A stretch of DNA of 64,000 nucleotides from Crocinitomicaceae bacterium (GTDB taxonomy: Bacteria > Bacteroidota > Bacteroidia > Flavobacteriales_D > Crocinitomicaceae): assembly GCA_020635955.1 (NCBI GenBank), contig JACJYW010000007.1, positions 248,001 to 312,000 of the forward strand, read 5' to 3'. Below the pieces are notes generated by a model. The model worked only from the letters and a program-made list of their open reading frames with translations, was not told where the DNA came from and made no database searches. Shown here one piece after another: positions 50,903 to 61,335 of this stretch. Made by a program: the position numbers and the translations under genes. Within the stretch, counting starts at the first letter, position 1. Each line of letters opens with the position of its first letter.

Positions 50903-52288
50903 TTAATTCTTTTTTAATTCGGCGTAATTTCTGAAAAAAATCGGGATGGTTTCGATCCCTTTATAAAAATTAAACAAACCATAATGTTCGTTAGGAGAAT
51001 GGATAGCGTCAGAGTCTAATCCAAAACCTAAAAGTACTGTTTTAATACCAAGCACCCTCTCAAACATGGCAACAATTGGAATTGAACCTCCAGATCTTAA
51101 AGGAATTGGTTTTTTACCGAATGTTTTCTCCATGGCCTTACTGGCAGCTTCGTATTCAATTGAATCAACCGGTGTTACCGCAGGCTCTCCACCATGATGA
51201 GGCTTTACCACAACGGTTATACCCGCAGGAGCTATGCTTTCAAAATGCTTTTTGAAAAGTGCTGTGATCTCATCCGGATCCTGGTTAGGCACCAATCTCA
51301 TTGAGATCTTGGCATGTGCTTTTGACGCAATAACTGTTTTTGCGCCTTCTCCGATATATCCTCCCCAAATTCCATTCACATCTAAAGTTGGACGAATTGA
51401 AGTTCTCTCCAAAGTAGAATAACCTTTTTCTCCAAAGGTTTCTTTTATATTCAATGCCTTACAATAGGCTTCTTCAGAATAAGGAGCGCTTGCAATTAAT
51501 TGTCTTTCTTTTTCAGGGGCTTCCTGAACCTTATCATAGAATCCAGGAATTGTAATATGTCCGTTCTCATCATGCAATGAAGCTATCATTTTGGCTAAGG
51601 CATTGATAGGGTTAGCCACTCCACCACCGTACAAACCAGAGTGAAGATCACGATTTGGACCGGTTACCTCAACTTCTACATAACTCAAACCTCTCAAACC
51701 AGTAGTTATCGTAGGAACATCATTTGACATGATTCCAGTATCTGACACTAGGATTACATCCGCCGTAAGTTTATCCTGATACTTGATCACAAAATCTTCC
51801 AGGTTTTCAGATCCCACTTCTTCTTCACCCTCAATAATGAATTTAACATTACAAGGTAGCTCGCCAGATTTATTCATGGCTTCAAAAGCCTTTACCTGCA
51901 TATACATTTGGCCTTTATCATCACATGCACCTCTCGCAAAAATGGCACCTTCAGGATGAATATCAGTCGTTTTGATCACTGGTTCAAACGGAGGAGAATC
52001 CCATAATTCTAGTGGATCAGGTGGTTGAACATCATAATGGCCATACACCAGTACTGTGGGTAATTTCGGATCAATGATCTTGTCTCCATATACCATTGGA
52101 TGCCCTTTGGTAGGGAGCACCTGTACATTTTCAGCACCTGCTTCTTTAAGTTTCTCCGCCAATGCATCTGCCATTCGCCTCACCTCACCAGCCAATGTTG
52201 AATCAGCAGATACCGAAGGTATTTTAAGCAGTTCAAGAAGTTCCTTTAAAAATCTGTCTTTGTTTTCCTGGATGTATGTGTTTACCAT
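50903..52288 (-). CDS. M20 family dipeptidase
   Basis: This 461-residue metallopeptidase has the metal-site motifs VLVYGHYDVQPPDPLELW and DDKGQMYMQVKAFEAM, followed by the catalytic EGEEEVGSENLEDF and SDTGIMSNDVPTI. RSGGSIPIVAMFERVLG and DAIHSPNEHYGLFNF near the C-terminus provide the remaining ligands. A dimerisation lid lies between. It probably hydrolyses dipeptides in the cytoplasm, as no signal peptide is present. It is the first gene of the run to ddl and paaZ and divergent from the large cell-surface gene. Confidence 0.93.
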   Translation of the reverse strand: MVNTYIQENKDRFLKELLELLKIPSVSADSTLAGEVRRMADALAEKLKEAGAENVQVLPTKGHPMVYGDKIIDPKLPTVLVYGHYDVQPPDPLELWDSPPFEPVIKTTDIHPEGAIFARGACDDKGQMYMQVKAFEAMNKSGELPCNVKFIIEGEEEVGSENLEDFVIKYQDKLTADVILVSDTGIMSNDVPTITTGLRGLSYVEVEVTGPNRDLHSGLYGGGVANPINALAKMIASLHDENGHITIPGFYDKVQEAPEKERQLIASAPYSEEAYCKALNIKETFGEKGYSTLERTSIRPTLDVNGIWGGYIGEGAKTVIASKAHAKISMRLVPNQDPDEITALFKKHFESIAPAGITVVVKPHHGGEPAVTPVDSIEYEAASKAMEKTFGKKPIPLRSGGSIPIVAMFERVLGIKTVLLGFGLDSDAIHSPNEHYGLFNFYKGIETIPIFFRNYAELKKN

Positions 52289-52432
52289 GTGTTGATTTTG
52301 AGAATATACAAAATTAACAATAGTTTGAATCTTTCCCGATTATATCTCCATCAAAAAAAGTTTGTAATTTGTGCAACCTTTAATGTCCTTTTGCTGTCTT
52401 ACTTTCCAGTAAAGGTCAAATTCTATAAGAAA

Positions 52433-55400
52433 ATGAAATTTAATAAGTTATTTCTTTCAGCTGTTTTTGCTACGTTTTCAAGCGGTTTATTTGCTCAAAT
52501 AGCTATCACAAACACACAAACTCCTGAACAGCTTGTCCAAAACGTTTTAGTAGGGAATGGGGTAACAATAATGAACATTGAATTCAATGCTTCAGTTCCA
52601 AATGCTCAAACTGTACAGGTGCAAGCCGGTTATTTTGACGCAACAGGAACAACATTCCCAATTCAAGAGGGGGTCGTATTATCAACAGGTAACGTTGCAA
52701 ATGCGACAGGTCCTAACACGACAGGTAGTATTTCAGATCAAATTGTTGCAGGTCCATTTCCAAATACAGATCAGGATATTGTTGCCATTAGTACCAATAC
52801 TTCTTATGACCAGGCAATGATCGAATTTGACTTCATCCCTGAAGGAGACTCAGTAGAGTTTAAGTACATCTTTGCATCTGATGAGTATCCAGAATGGTCA
52901 CCTTCTTCATATAATGATTGTTTCGGGTTCTTTATCAGTGGACCTGGTATTTCTGGTGTATATGAATTTGGTGGACAGAATATTGCACAATTGCCAACAA
53001 TGCCAATGATCCCGGTTACTATTAATAACGTTAACCCAACAACCAACTCACTTTATTTTGTAGACACACAAGGAAGTCCAGACATTCAGTTTGATGGTCG
53101 AACAGTTGTTTTAACAGCTGCCGCCTCCGTACAATGTGGTCAAACTTACCATATAAAATTGGGAATAGCTGATGCTGGTGACCCTAGCTGGGATTCAGGC
53201 GTATTCTTAGAAGCCAATTCATTCAGTTCAAATGGTGTTGATGTACAAATCGCTTCAGCAACTGGATCAGCCGCAATTACAGAAGCATGTGACTCTGCAA
53301 TTGTAACTTTCGTAAGACCAGACAACCAATCTGCAAATATTTTGACTATTAATTATACTGTTGGTGGAACAGCAACCAATGGAGTAGATTATCCTAACTT
53401 ACCGGGATCAGTTACTTTCCCTGCAGGTGAAGATTCAGTACAGTTTTATATTACACCTTCTGCTGATGCTTTGGTAGAAGGAACTGAAACCATCACACTT
53501 TCTGTTGAGATCGTTAACCAATGTGGAGATACCATTGTAACAACTGCTATCATAGAAATTGTAGACCCCCTTCCTTATAACGTACTTACAACAGACGTGA
53601 ACATTGATTGTTCTACGCCAAATGTAGATGTTACTGCAAGTACAGATGGTGGGGTACCAACTTTAACATATGATTGGGGAATTTATGGAACAGGTGCTAC
53701 CGTTCAGGTTCCCGGGGATGTGGTTGGAACTACAACTTATAACGTTACGGTAACAGATGCTTGCGGACAGGTTCAAAATGGATCCATAGATGTCACGTTA
53801 ACACCTGCACCTGAACCAACTATCAACTTTAACCAAAATACATTTGTGCTTTGCCCAGGTGAAACAGCTAACATTGATGCATCAATTGTTAACCCATATG
53901 ATGTTAATCAATTGACATATAGCTGGGCTCCAACTGGTGAAACAACAGAAGATATTAGTGCAAGCCCAGTTGTTCTAACCTGGTATTACCTAACTGTATT
54001 TGACGGATGTTACAATGTAACTGACTCAGTTAAAGTAGATATTGGTCAATTGGATCTTACCGGCATAGCAATTACTGATGCGACTAACTGCCCAGGTCAA
54101 CCGGGAACACCTGGTTCTATTAACGTTTCACCAAATGATCCTCTTTGGTCTTATACCTTGATAGGTGGAGGAAACTCATATGGACCTCAAAATAATGGCC
54201 TATTCTCTAACCTTAGCGGTGGAGTTACCTACTTCCTTAACGTTGTAAGTGATGATGGATGTTCAATTGACACTGCGGTTACAGTTGGATTAGGTTTAAA
54301 TGCTGTTACTGCAGTATGGGTATTAGACAGCTTAAGACACGTTACTTGTTTTGGAGACGATAATGGAGGAGCTTATGTAACGAATATTCAAGGTGGTATT
54401 ACAGCACCTTATGATGTTACGTGGACTCACACATCAGGACTTTTTGATTCTGAAACGGTGAATGCAGGAGGATCTTCTGAACAAGACAATTTATTTGGTG
54501 GTCAATGGGTGGTAACCGTTACTGATCAGCAAGGGTGTGCATGGTCACAATTATTCACCATCAATGAACCTGGAGAATTAACGCTGGATTGGACTTATAA
54601 TGATCCAACATGTTATCAATTCTCTGATGGATCAGTTCAGGTAAATACATCAGGAGGAAATGGTGGTAATATCATTGTTATCACTAACAGTATTGGTACG
54701 GTCCTGAATAATGGTGGAACTGATGCAGCAAATCAGTTATCAGAAGGATGGTATTACGCAACCATTACAGATTCTAAAGGATGTTTTGTTGAAGATTCAG
54801 TACAATTAGATGACCCAGGTGAAATTCAAGTAGATTGGTCTGTGAATCAACCAACATGCTACGGTTTACCATCAGGATGGGTTTTTGTTGATTCAGTCTA
54901 TAATGCTACAGGCGACTATTCACAAGTAGGTTTTTATTGGAATCCAAATCCTTCAACACTTCCGAATGGACAAGGGGCTAATTTTGTGAATCACCTTGGA
55001 CCTGGAAATTATACTTTAACTATTAATGACGAGAACGGTTGTGATAACGTCTTTGATTTCTCAATTGCTTATCCACCGCAATTATTGTTCTCTGAATTAG
55101 GAACTGAACCAGCATACTGTAGACAATTCTATTATCAAAGTGGAAATGGAGTTGTGTTTGCTGCGGCAACTGGAGGTACTCCTGACTACGACTATGTATG
55201 GACAAATCTACAAACAGGAACGCAAGTGACTAACACTACCTGGGGAGGATTAAATCCTGGACAATATTCTATTCTTATATACGATAGCTATGGTTGTCAA
55301 TTGTCTGATACTATCACTCTTGATTCACTGAATCCAGTAGCTGAATTCAATGTATTCTCTGATGAATTTGATGATCCAAATGTGTATGAAGGAACAGCTG

Positions 55401-55942
55401 TAGTTTGTATTGACTTCACCAATATGTCACAGTACTATGCGAATCCTAACAACCCGCAAGCTGATACTACTTTCTTCTGGAACCTAAGCTTTGATCCAGC
55501 AAATATTGGTGAAGGTTGGCAGGTAACACATGATTATAATGAAGTATTTGACACTTGTTTTACAAGCTCTGGAGAATATGAAGTTTGTCTGGTTGCTATC
55601 AATAAAAATGGATGTACAGATACGACATGTAAGACAATGATCATCTACGATCCTTTACTATTTACTCCAGTTAACGTATTTACGCCTAATGGAGATGGGG
55701 ACAATGATGTGTTTACCTTCAGACATTGGGCTCAAGCTGTGGCAGAATTTAAGTGTACGATTGTCAACAGATGGGGAGTAACCGTTCACGAAATGAATAG
55801 CATCAGTGATGAGTGGGATGGAACAGATCCAAACGGTTCTAAATGTGTAAATGGTGTATACTTCTACGTATATGAAGGAGTTTCAACAGATGGAACTGAA
55901 CTGAAAGGCCAAGGTAACGTTACCATCATTGGCGACAAATAA
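52433..55942 (+). CDS. large T9SS type B cargo with choice-of-anchor L and SprB-like repeats
   Basis: This 1169-residue protein starts at the ATG that opens a clean signal peptide ending LFAQ; a frame open from 52289 was rejected as too long. It begins with a choice-of-anchor L domain (LVQNVLVGNGVTIMNIEF; VVLSTGNVANA), then a Calx-beta-like domain (GGTATNGVDYPNLPGSVTF), then several SprB-like repeats with CFGDDNGGAYV, CYQFSDGSVQV and GGTPDYDYVW. It ends with a PKD-like segment and a type B sorting domain (TPNGDGDNDVFTFRHW; NRWGVTVHEMNS; CVNGVYFYVYEG). It is expected to be on the cell surface, possibly an adhesin for gliding. Confidence 0.9.
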   Translation: MKFNKLFLSAVFATFSSGLFAQIAITNTQTPEQLVQNVLVGNGVTIMNIEFNASVPNAQTVQVQAGYFDATGTTFPIQEGVVLSTGNVANATGPNTTGSISDQIVAGPFPNTDQDIVAISTNTSYDQAMIEFDFIPEGDSVEFKYIFASDEYPEWSPSSYNDCFGFFISGPGISGVYEFGGQNIAQLPTMPMIPVTINNVNPTTNSLYFVDTQGSPDIQFDGRTVVLTAAASVQCGQTYHIKLGIADAGDPSWDSGVFLEANSFSSNGVDVQIASATGSAAITEACDSAIVTFVRPDNQSANILTINYTVGGTATNGVDYPNLPGSVTFPAGEDSVQFYITPSADALVEGTETITLSVEIVNQCGDTIVTTAIIEIVDPLPYNVLTTDVNIDCSTPNVDVTASTDGGVPTLTYDWGIYGTGATVQVPGDVVGTTTYNVTVTDACGQVQNGSIDVTLTPAPEPTINFNQNTFVLCPGETANIDASIVNPYDVNQLTYSWAPTGETTEDISASPVVLTWYYLTVFDGCYNVTDSVKVDIGQLDLTGIAITDATNCPGQPGTPGSINVSPNDPLWSYTLIGGGNSYGPQNNGLFSNLSGGVTYFLNVVSDDGCSIDTAVTVGLGLNAVTAVWVLDSLRHVTCFGDDNGGAYVTNIQGGITAPYDVTWTHTSGLFDSETVNAGGSSEQDNLFGGQWVVTVTDQQGCAWSQLFTINEPGELTLDWTYNDPTCYQFSDGSVQVNTSGGNGGNIIVITNSIGTVLNNGGTDAANQLSEGWYYATITDSKGCFVEDSVQLDDPGEIQVDWSVNQPTCYGLPSGWVFVDSVYNATGDYSQVGFYWNPNPSTLPNGQGANFVNHLGPGNYTLTINDENGCDNVFDFSIAYPPQLLFSELGTEPAYCRQFYYQSGNGVVFAAATGGTPDYDYVWTNLQTGTQVTNTTWGGLNPGQYSILIYDSYGCQLSDTITLDSLNPVAEFNVFSDEFDDPNVYEGTAVVCIDFTNMSQYYANPNNPQADTTFFWNLSFDPANIGEGWQVTHDYNEVFDTCFTSSGEYEVCLVAINKNGCTDTTCKTMIIYDPLLFTPVNVFTPNGDGDNDVFTFRHWAQAVAEFKCTIVNRWGVTVHEMNSISDEWDGTDPNGSKCVNGVYFYVYEGVSTDGTELKGQGNVTIIGDK

Positions 55943-55963
55943 GAAAATTAACTTACCCTAAAT

Positions 55964-55996
55964 AAAAAAGCCCCGGAATATTCTGGGGCTTTTTTA
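55964..55996. terminator. bidirectional terminator between convergent genes
   Basis: AAAAAAGCCCCGGAAT pairs with ATTCTGGGGCTTTTTT with one G-T wobble and very little loop. It has A and T runs on either side, so it can end transcripts from both the T9SS cargo gene and thiL. Confidence 0.88.
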
Positions 55997-56008
55997 TTGA
56001 AAATTGTT

Positions 56009-57043
56009 TTATCCTTGAAAGTGGTTCCATCCTTGAGCTGTCAGAGAAACCAAATTTCCTCCCCTGTCAACAATATGACAGCCGCTAGCTTTATCCACAT
56101 AGTGCCCAACAATGGTCATGTGTTTATTGTCTCTGATCTTGTCAAAATCAGCCTGATCAATTGAAAACAATAGTTCATAATCTTCTCCACCATTCAAGGC
56201 ACACATACTCGCTTCAAGATTGAATTCTCTTGCCGTATCATAAGTCTCCTGATCTACAGGAATCTTTTCATCATAGATTATAACTCCCAGGTCAGAATGT
56301 TTCGCCAAATGCAACGCTTCTGAAGCTAAACCATCTGAGATATCGATCATAGAAGTGGGTTTAACTCCTAATTCCTTTAAAAAGTGAATTACATCTTTTC
56401 TTGCTTCAGGTTTCAATTGTCTCTCCAGGATATAGTCTTTACCATCTAACATAGGTTGCATTTCAGGATTTGAGCTATACACTTCCTTCTCACGCTCTAA
56501 TACTTGCAATCCGACATATGCGCCTCCAAGATCTCCTGTAACCACTAATAATTGATTCTCCTTACCACCGCTTCTAAGAACAACCTGATCCTTTTCTACT
56601 TCTCCAATTGCGGTTATAGAAATGATCAATCCTGATGTGGAAGATGTTGTGTCTCCGCCCACCAGATCTACCTTATATAATTCACATGCTTTATGAATCC
56701 CCTTATAGATCTCTTCCACAGCTTCTACTGAAAACCTGTTCGAGACAGCAATTGAAACCGTAATCTGAGTAACATCACCATTCATAGCATAGATATCTGA
56801 AAAATTCACAATTGCCGCTTTGTAGCCCAAATGCATTAATGGTACGTACATCAGATCAAAATGTATCCCTTCCACCAACATATCTGTGGTTACCAATTGA
56901 TACTTATTCCCAACGTCAATAACCGCAGCATCATCCCCAATTCCAATAATTGTAGAATCATGGAATTTTGCAGTATTCTCAGTCAATTTATCAATCAAGC
57001 CAAATTCACCAAGTTGATCTAATTCTGTTCTATTATCGCTCAT
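56009..57043 (-). CDS. thiL: thiamine-monophosphate kinase
   Basis: This 344-residue enzyme makes thiamine diphosphate from the monophosphate. The N-terminus has GEFGLIDKL and IGIGDDAAVIDV, the metal-binding Asp pair, then VTTDMLVEGIHFDL, VNFSDIYAMNG and GGDTTSS. The ATG at 57043 was chosen over a TTG nine bases upstream. No other thiamine gene is nearby. It converges on the T9SS cargo gene across a shared terminator and diverges from the FG-GAP protein gene. Confidence 0.95.
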   Translation of the reverse strand: MSDNRTELDQLGEFGLIDKLTENTAKFHDSTIIGIGDDAAVIDVGNKYQLVTTDMLVEGIHFDLMYVPLMHLGYKAAIVNFSDIYAMNGDVTQITVSIAVSNRFSVEAVEEIYKGIHKACELYKVDLVGGDTTSSTSGLIISITAIGEVEKDQVVLRSGGKENQLLVVTGDLGGAYVGLQVLEREKEVYSSNPEMQPMLDGKDYILERQLKPEARKDVIHFLKELGVKPTSMIDISDGLASEALHLAKHSDLGVIIYDEKIPVDQETYDTAREFNLEASMCALNGGEDYELLFSIDQADFDKIRDNKHMTIVGHYVDKASGCHIVDRGGNLVSLTAQGWNHFQG

Positions 57044-57128
57044 AATAAACAAAGGTATTCATTCAATATGAATTGCAATTCCAACGATTTAGTTTCTTAT
57101 GACGTTTATTTATTAAATCCCAGAAACT

Positions 57129-59654
57129 ATGAAGAATTATATTTTACTAATAATCAACTTATTAATCCTTTCTAATTTAAATGCACAGTGGACTATTCAT
57201 CCCATTACCAAAACTATTGTTGAAGATGTTTATGATATATCAGATTATGATGGAGATGGTGATCTAGATTATGTTGCGTTCGGAAATGTTCTTAACGAAT
57301 TGTTCGTCTACGAGAATCTTGGAAACACATTGTTTTCTAATATAGAGCATACTTCAACTATCTTTAATACACCTAATATCTGGGCTATAAAGATTCAAAC
57401 TGCAGAACTTAACAATGACGGACTTCCAGACTTAGTTTTAAAAGTTAATGATGATGGTATTTACAATAAGATCTATTTAATTCAAAATTTAGGTAATCTC
57501 AATTTTCAATTGAACCAATTACTGTTATCATCACAATTTAATGATTGCGAAAATTATTTTCAAGTTGACGACATTAATGATGACGGATTTGATGACATAA
57601 TTATCCATAAAGACTCTATTTTGACTAACGGAAATCACCTGCAGGAGTTAATTTCATTTACCAATGATCAGAATTGGGGCTTTACACAAAACATTTTTTT
57701 TACAGGAAACGGTTACAATTTGATATACTCTGATCATGATAGTGATAGCGATCTCGACATTCTGTTTGGAAATAAATGGTTTGAAAACCAAAACGGTAAT
57801 TTTATTACTCATCCATTGCAAATTTTTGCTTCAGGTATTCCTTTCGATTATTTTCCAAATTCAATAATATGTGCAGATTTTAATGGAGATACCTTTGACG
57901 ACATAATAGAATTCGAATATTATTCCGGGGATTCATTATACGGAATAATAACTCCTGGCATCTCAAATATGGGGTTCAGTTATGACTTGATAGATACTTT
58001 TATAGTTGAGAATATTTCGAATGTGTATTTTGATGACATGGATGGTGACAATGACCTTGATCTGGTTTCAGCCACACCTGTTTTGTCAGGAGGAATTTGG
58101 CGGTGGCATGAAAATGATGGAAGTGGAAATTTCCTGACACATCATATCATAGATTTCCAAAATGATGATGGTTTGGGTGCTACATGGGTTAAATTATTTG
58201 ATCTTGATCAAAATGGCTATAATGACATTGTGGTCTCTGGATCAAGTGAATACAGTGTACACTATTTCCCAAACAATTCAGGAGTTTTTGAAAGACCAAT
58301 CACTATTGACGTTCAGGAAAACATGATAACAGATTTCTGTTTGGCTGACCTGGATGATAATTCTGAAATAGATATCATTCAAGGTAGTTATGAGAATCTT
58401 TCTTATTCTGTGATATTTAATCAAAATAGTATTTTTTCCTATCAAAATTTCTACCTGTCCGTTAACAATAATGTTCCTTACCCTTTTGAATATGAATCAC
58501 TTGATTTTGACAATGATTCAGATCAGGATATTTACATGCTAGCAGGTAACATGATGGGAGGATTTTATTTAGCACAAATTGAAAATAACAATGGTTTGCT
58601 GAACATTCCAAACTTCATTGATTCAGCCACGAGAAAAATGGAATATCTGCAAATGGTCGATTGGAATTTTGACGGAAAGATGGATATTATGTACTGTAGC
58701 AGAGAAGATCAAAATGCGCCCAATTGGGTTTATGAAAATGCGCTAGTAGTACAAATAAATAATGGTAATGGTACATTCACAAAACAAGTATTGATGACAG
58801 ATACAAGTTCAATAGAATTTTCATACGGCAAATTTGCTGTTTCAGACCTGGATAATGACGGTGATAACGACTTTGTTTTATGCGACTCGAGATATGTTGA
58901 TGTATACTGGTACAGAAATGATTTGTCAGGATTTACACAAATGCTAGCTGCAGCATCATTTTCTCCATTTGTTAGCCCTGTGTCTGTTGAAACAGGCAAA
59001 TTAGATGCAAATAATTCATTTGATTTGGTAATTAATTATGCTCCAGTTGATCCTATACCTAATCTTTTCAGAGTCTATGTTTATTATAACAATGGATCAG
59101 GAAATTTTAATTCAAATTTGATGGTTGATCATTATTATCACTTAAACCCCAAGCTCTTTGATTTTGATAATGATGGTGATAATGATTTACTTTTCTCAGA
59201 CCAACAAGATAACTTTCAATGGTATGTCAATGACGGTTCAGGGATTTTCCCAACAACAAACCTTATCAATACTTTTGGAGCAGATATGGCACAGTTTGGC
59301 GATATCAATAATGATAATATTGTAGATGTTGTAGCCAAAAACTCAACGGGTACAGGAGGAGGACTTGTTTGGTACGAAGGTGGATCAACAACACTTGGAA
59401 CGAAAGACTTGAAAAATGAGGAGGCTCTTTTACTAGTTTATCCAAATCCAGGTTATGACCTGATTAATGTTGGCTTTAACGCAGGTATTAAGGATATTGA
59501 AATTTTTACGATTGATGGTAAGCTTGTTTACACAAATCAATTTGAATTCCCGGTAAAAATAGCACACATAAACGCTAACCTAAAATCAGGTTATTACCTG
59601 ATCGTAGTTAACAGTAAAGGTGAATCTAAAATTTGTAAGTATCTGAGAATTTAA
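57129..59654 (+). CDS. FG-GAP/VCBS repeat protein with T9SS type A sorting domain
   Basis: This 841-residue protein has a signal peptide ending LNAQ and many Asp/Asn-rich calcium-binding loops, such as DYDGDGDLDYV, ELNNDGLPDLV, DINDDGFDDIII, DMDGDNDLDLV and DFDNDGDNDLL, about one per 50-70 residues. These are FG-GAP/VCBS units that form a beta-propeller. The C-terminal 75 residues (LLLVYPNPGYDLINVGF; IFTIDGKLVYTN; LKSGYYLIVVNS) are a type A sorting domain. It should be secreted by T9SS and bind calcium at the cell surface. Function beyond adhesion is unknown. Confidence 0.9.
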   Translation: MKNYILLIINLLILSNLNAQWTIHPITKTIVEDVYDISDYDGDGDLDYVAFGNVLNELFVYENLGNTLFSNIEHTSTIFNTPNIWAIKIQTAELNNDGLPDLVLKVNDDGIYNKIYLIQNLGNLNFQLNQLLLSSQFNDCENYFQVDDINDDGFDDIIIHKDSILTNGNHLQELISFTNDQNWGFTQNIFFTGNGYNLIYSDHDSDSDLDILFGNKWFENQNGNFITHPLQIFASGIPFDYFPNSIICADFNGDTFDDIIEFEYYSGDSLYGIITPGISNMGFSYDLIDTFIVENISNVYFDDMDGDNDLDLVSATPVLSGGIWRWHENDGSGNFLTHHIIDFQNDDGLGATWVKLFDLDQNGYNDIVVSGSSEYSVHYFPNNSGVFERPITIDVQENMITDFCLADLDDNSEIDIIQGSYENLSYSVIFNQNSIFSYQNFYLSVNNNVPYPFEYESLDFDNDSDQDIYMLAGNMMGGFYLAQIENNNGLLNIPNFIDSATRKMEYLQMVDWNFDGKMDIMYCSREDQNAPNWVYENALVVQINNGNGTFTKQVLMTDTSSIEFSYGKFAVSDLDNDGDNDFVLCDSRYVDVYWYRNDLSGFTQMLAAASFSPFVSPVSVETGKLDANNSFDLVINYAPVDPIPNLFRVYVYYNNGSGNFNSNLMVDHYYHLNPKLFDFDNDGDNDLLFSDQQDNFQWYVNDGSGIFPTTNLINTFGADMAQFGDINNDNIVDVVAKNSTGTGGGLVWYEGGSTTLGTKDLKNEEALLLVYPNPGYDLINVGFNAGIKDIEIFTIDGKLVYTNQFEFPVKIAHINANLKSGYYLIVVNSKGESKICKYLRI

Positions 59655-61048
59655 TCCAAAGATCCAATCATTTTCTTTGGATCTACCCACTCTTCATATT
59701 TATCAGCAGGTACATATCCCAATCTGATCGCTTCTTCTTTCAAAGTAGTACCATTTTGATGAGCCGTATTTGCTATTTCAGCAGCTTTGTAATATCCAAT
59801 TTTAGTATTCAAAGCTGTTACCAACATCAATGAATTGTTCAATAGTTCATTAATTCTTGTGTGGTTCGGTTCTATTCCTAATGCACAGTGCTCATTGAAA
59901 GAAACACATGCATCTCCTAATAGTTCAGCAGATTGCAATACATTGTATGCCATCAAAGGTTTGAAAACATTTAATTCATAGTGACCTTGAGTACCACCGA
60001 TTGTAACCGCTACATCATTACCCATCACCTGAGCACAAACCATGGTTAATGCTTCACTTTGCGTAGGATTAACTTTTCCTGGCATAATAGAAGAACCTGG
60101 TTCATTTGCAGGAATGATGATCTCACCAATTCCTGATCTTGGTCCTGAAGCCAACATTCTTATGTCATTCGCAATTTTATTCAATGAAACTGCCAATTGT
60201 TTTAATGCTCCATGAGACTCAACTAGGGCATCATGAGCCGCTAAAGCTTCAAACTTATTTTTAGCCGTAACAAAAGGTAATCCTGTAAATTGTGCAATGT
60301 ATTTCGCTACTAAAACATCATATCCCTTTGGCGTATTCAACCCAGTTCCAACTGCAGTACCACCAAGGGCCAATTCAGCAAGATGTTCTAGTGTATTTTT
60401 TAGTGCCTTGATCCCGTGTTCTAATTGTGAAGCATAACCTGAAAACTCCTGACCTAATGTAAGCGGAGTTGCATCCATTAAGTGAGTTCTACCAATTTTA
60501 ACCACATCCTTAAATTCCGCCGATTTTTGTTTCAATGTATTCATCAATACTTCGACCCCCGGAATCGTTTTTTCCACGATCATCTTATAAGCTGCAATAT
60601 GCATTCCGGTAGGATAAGTATCATTTGAAGACTGCGACTTGTTCACGTCATCATTCGGTTGCAATGTCTTTTCACCTTCTCCTATTTTGTTTCCAGCAAT
60701 TACATGTGCTCTATGAGCTATCACCTCATTGACGTTCATATTAGATTGTGTTCCTGAACCTGTTTGCCAGATCACCAAAGGAAACTGATCATCTAATTTA
60801 CCTTCAAGGATCTCATCACATACTTGCGCAATCTGATCTCTTTTCTTCTCTTCTAATACGCCTAACTCGCAATTGGCATAAGCTGCCGCTTTTTTCAAAT
60901 AGGCAAATCCTCTAATAACTTCAATAGGCATAGAAGCTGCCGGTCCGATCTTAAAATTATTTCTAGATCTTTCCGTTTGTGCTCCCCAATACTTGTCAGC
61001 AGGGACTTTTACTTCACCAATGGTATCTTTTTCAATTCTATATTCCAT
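59651..61048 (-). CDS. fumC: class II fumarate hydratase
   Basis: This 465-residue enzyme interconverts fumarate and malate in the TCA cycle. The signature GSSIMPGKVNP is present together with TGSGTQSNMNVNEVIA, DVNKSQSSNDTYPTGMH and IGRTHLMDATPLTLGQE. The length is standard for FumC. Its stop overlaps the stop of the convergent FG-GAP gene. It is divergent from the small membrane protein gene at 61121. Confidence 0.97.
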   Translation of the reverse strand: MEYRIEKDTIGEVKVPADKYWGAQTERSRNNFKIGPAASMPIEVIRGFAYLKKAAAYANCELGVLEEKKRDQIAQVCDEILEGKLDDQFPLVIWQTGSGTQSNMNVNEVIAHRAHVIAGNKIGEGEKTLQPNDDVNKSQSSNDTYPTGMHIAAYKMIVEKTIPGVEVLMNTLKQKSAEFKDVVKIGRTHLMDATPLTLGQEFSGYASQLEHGIKALKNTLEHLAELALGGTAVGTGLNTPKGYDVLVAKYIAQFTGLPFVTAKNKFEALAAHDALVESHGALKQLAVSLNKIANDIRMLASGPRSGIGEIIIPANEPGSSIMPGKVNPTQSEALTMVCAQVMGNDVAVTIGGTQGHYELNVFKPLMAYNVLQSAELLGDACVSFNEHCALGIEPNHTRINELLNNSLMLVTALNTKIGYYKAAEIANTAHQNGTTLKEEAIRLGYVPADKYEEWVDPKKMIGSLD

Positions 61049-61120
61049 TTATATCGTTATTTGAGAATTAATATTAACTTTAGCCAAGAAATTATTGACA
61101 AAATTAACAATATATAAATC

Positions 61121-61282
61121 ATGGTTGCACTAGGCGTTGCTTTATTTCTTTGTATCGGATTGATGGCATTTTGGGTACTTGGATTTCTTTTAGGATTTGC
61201 TGTTCCAATGTGGATCACTTTGGGTACAGTTGAAATGTTAAGACCAAAAAGATTAAAAGAGCAAGTTGATAGCGAAGGCTAG
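61121..61282 (+). CDS. 53-residue single-span membrane protein
   Basis: The frame starts MVALGVALFLCIGLMAFWVL and continues with GFLLGFAVPMWITLGTVEML, then the basic tail RPKRLKEQVDSEG. It has a hydrophobic stretch of about 40 residues that could cross the membrane once or twice, and a cytoplasmic charged end. It is followed 20 bases later by a clear terminator, which supports its being a real gene. It is too short to be reliably named, and I do not recognise a family. Confidence 0.6.
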   Translation: MVALGVALFLCIGLMAFWVLGFLLGFAVPMWITLGTVEMLRPKRLKEQVDSEG

Positions 61283-61302
61283 TCAAAAGTGCTCAAAAAT
61301 AT

Positions 61303-61335
61303 AAGCCCGGTATCTGATGATAACCGGGCTTTTTT
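61303..61335. terminator. terminator between small membrane protein and arsC-like gene
   Basis: AAGCCCGGT pairs with ACCGGGCTT across an 11-base loop, followed by an eight-base T run on the plus strand. It lies between two convergent genes and may serve the plus strand mainly. Confidence 0.85.

Noticed and set aside
52289..52432. Extended start of the T9SS type B cargo
   Set aside because: The 48 extra residues precede a perfect signal peptide and resemble a gap sequence rather than protein.
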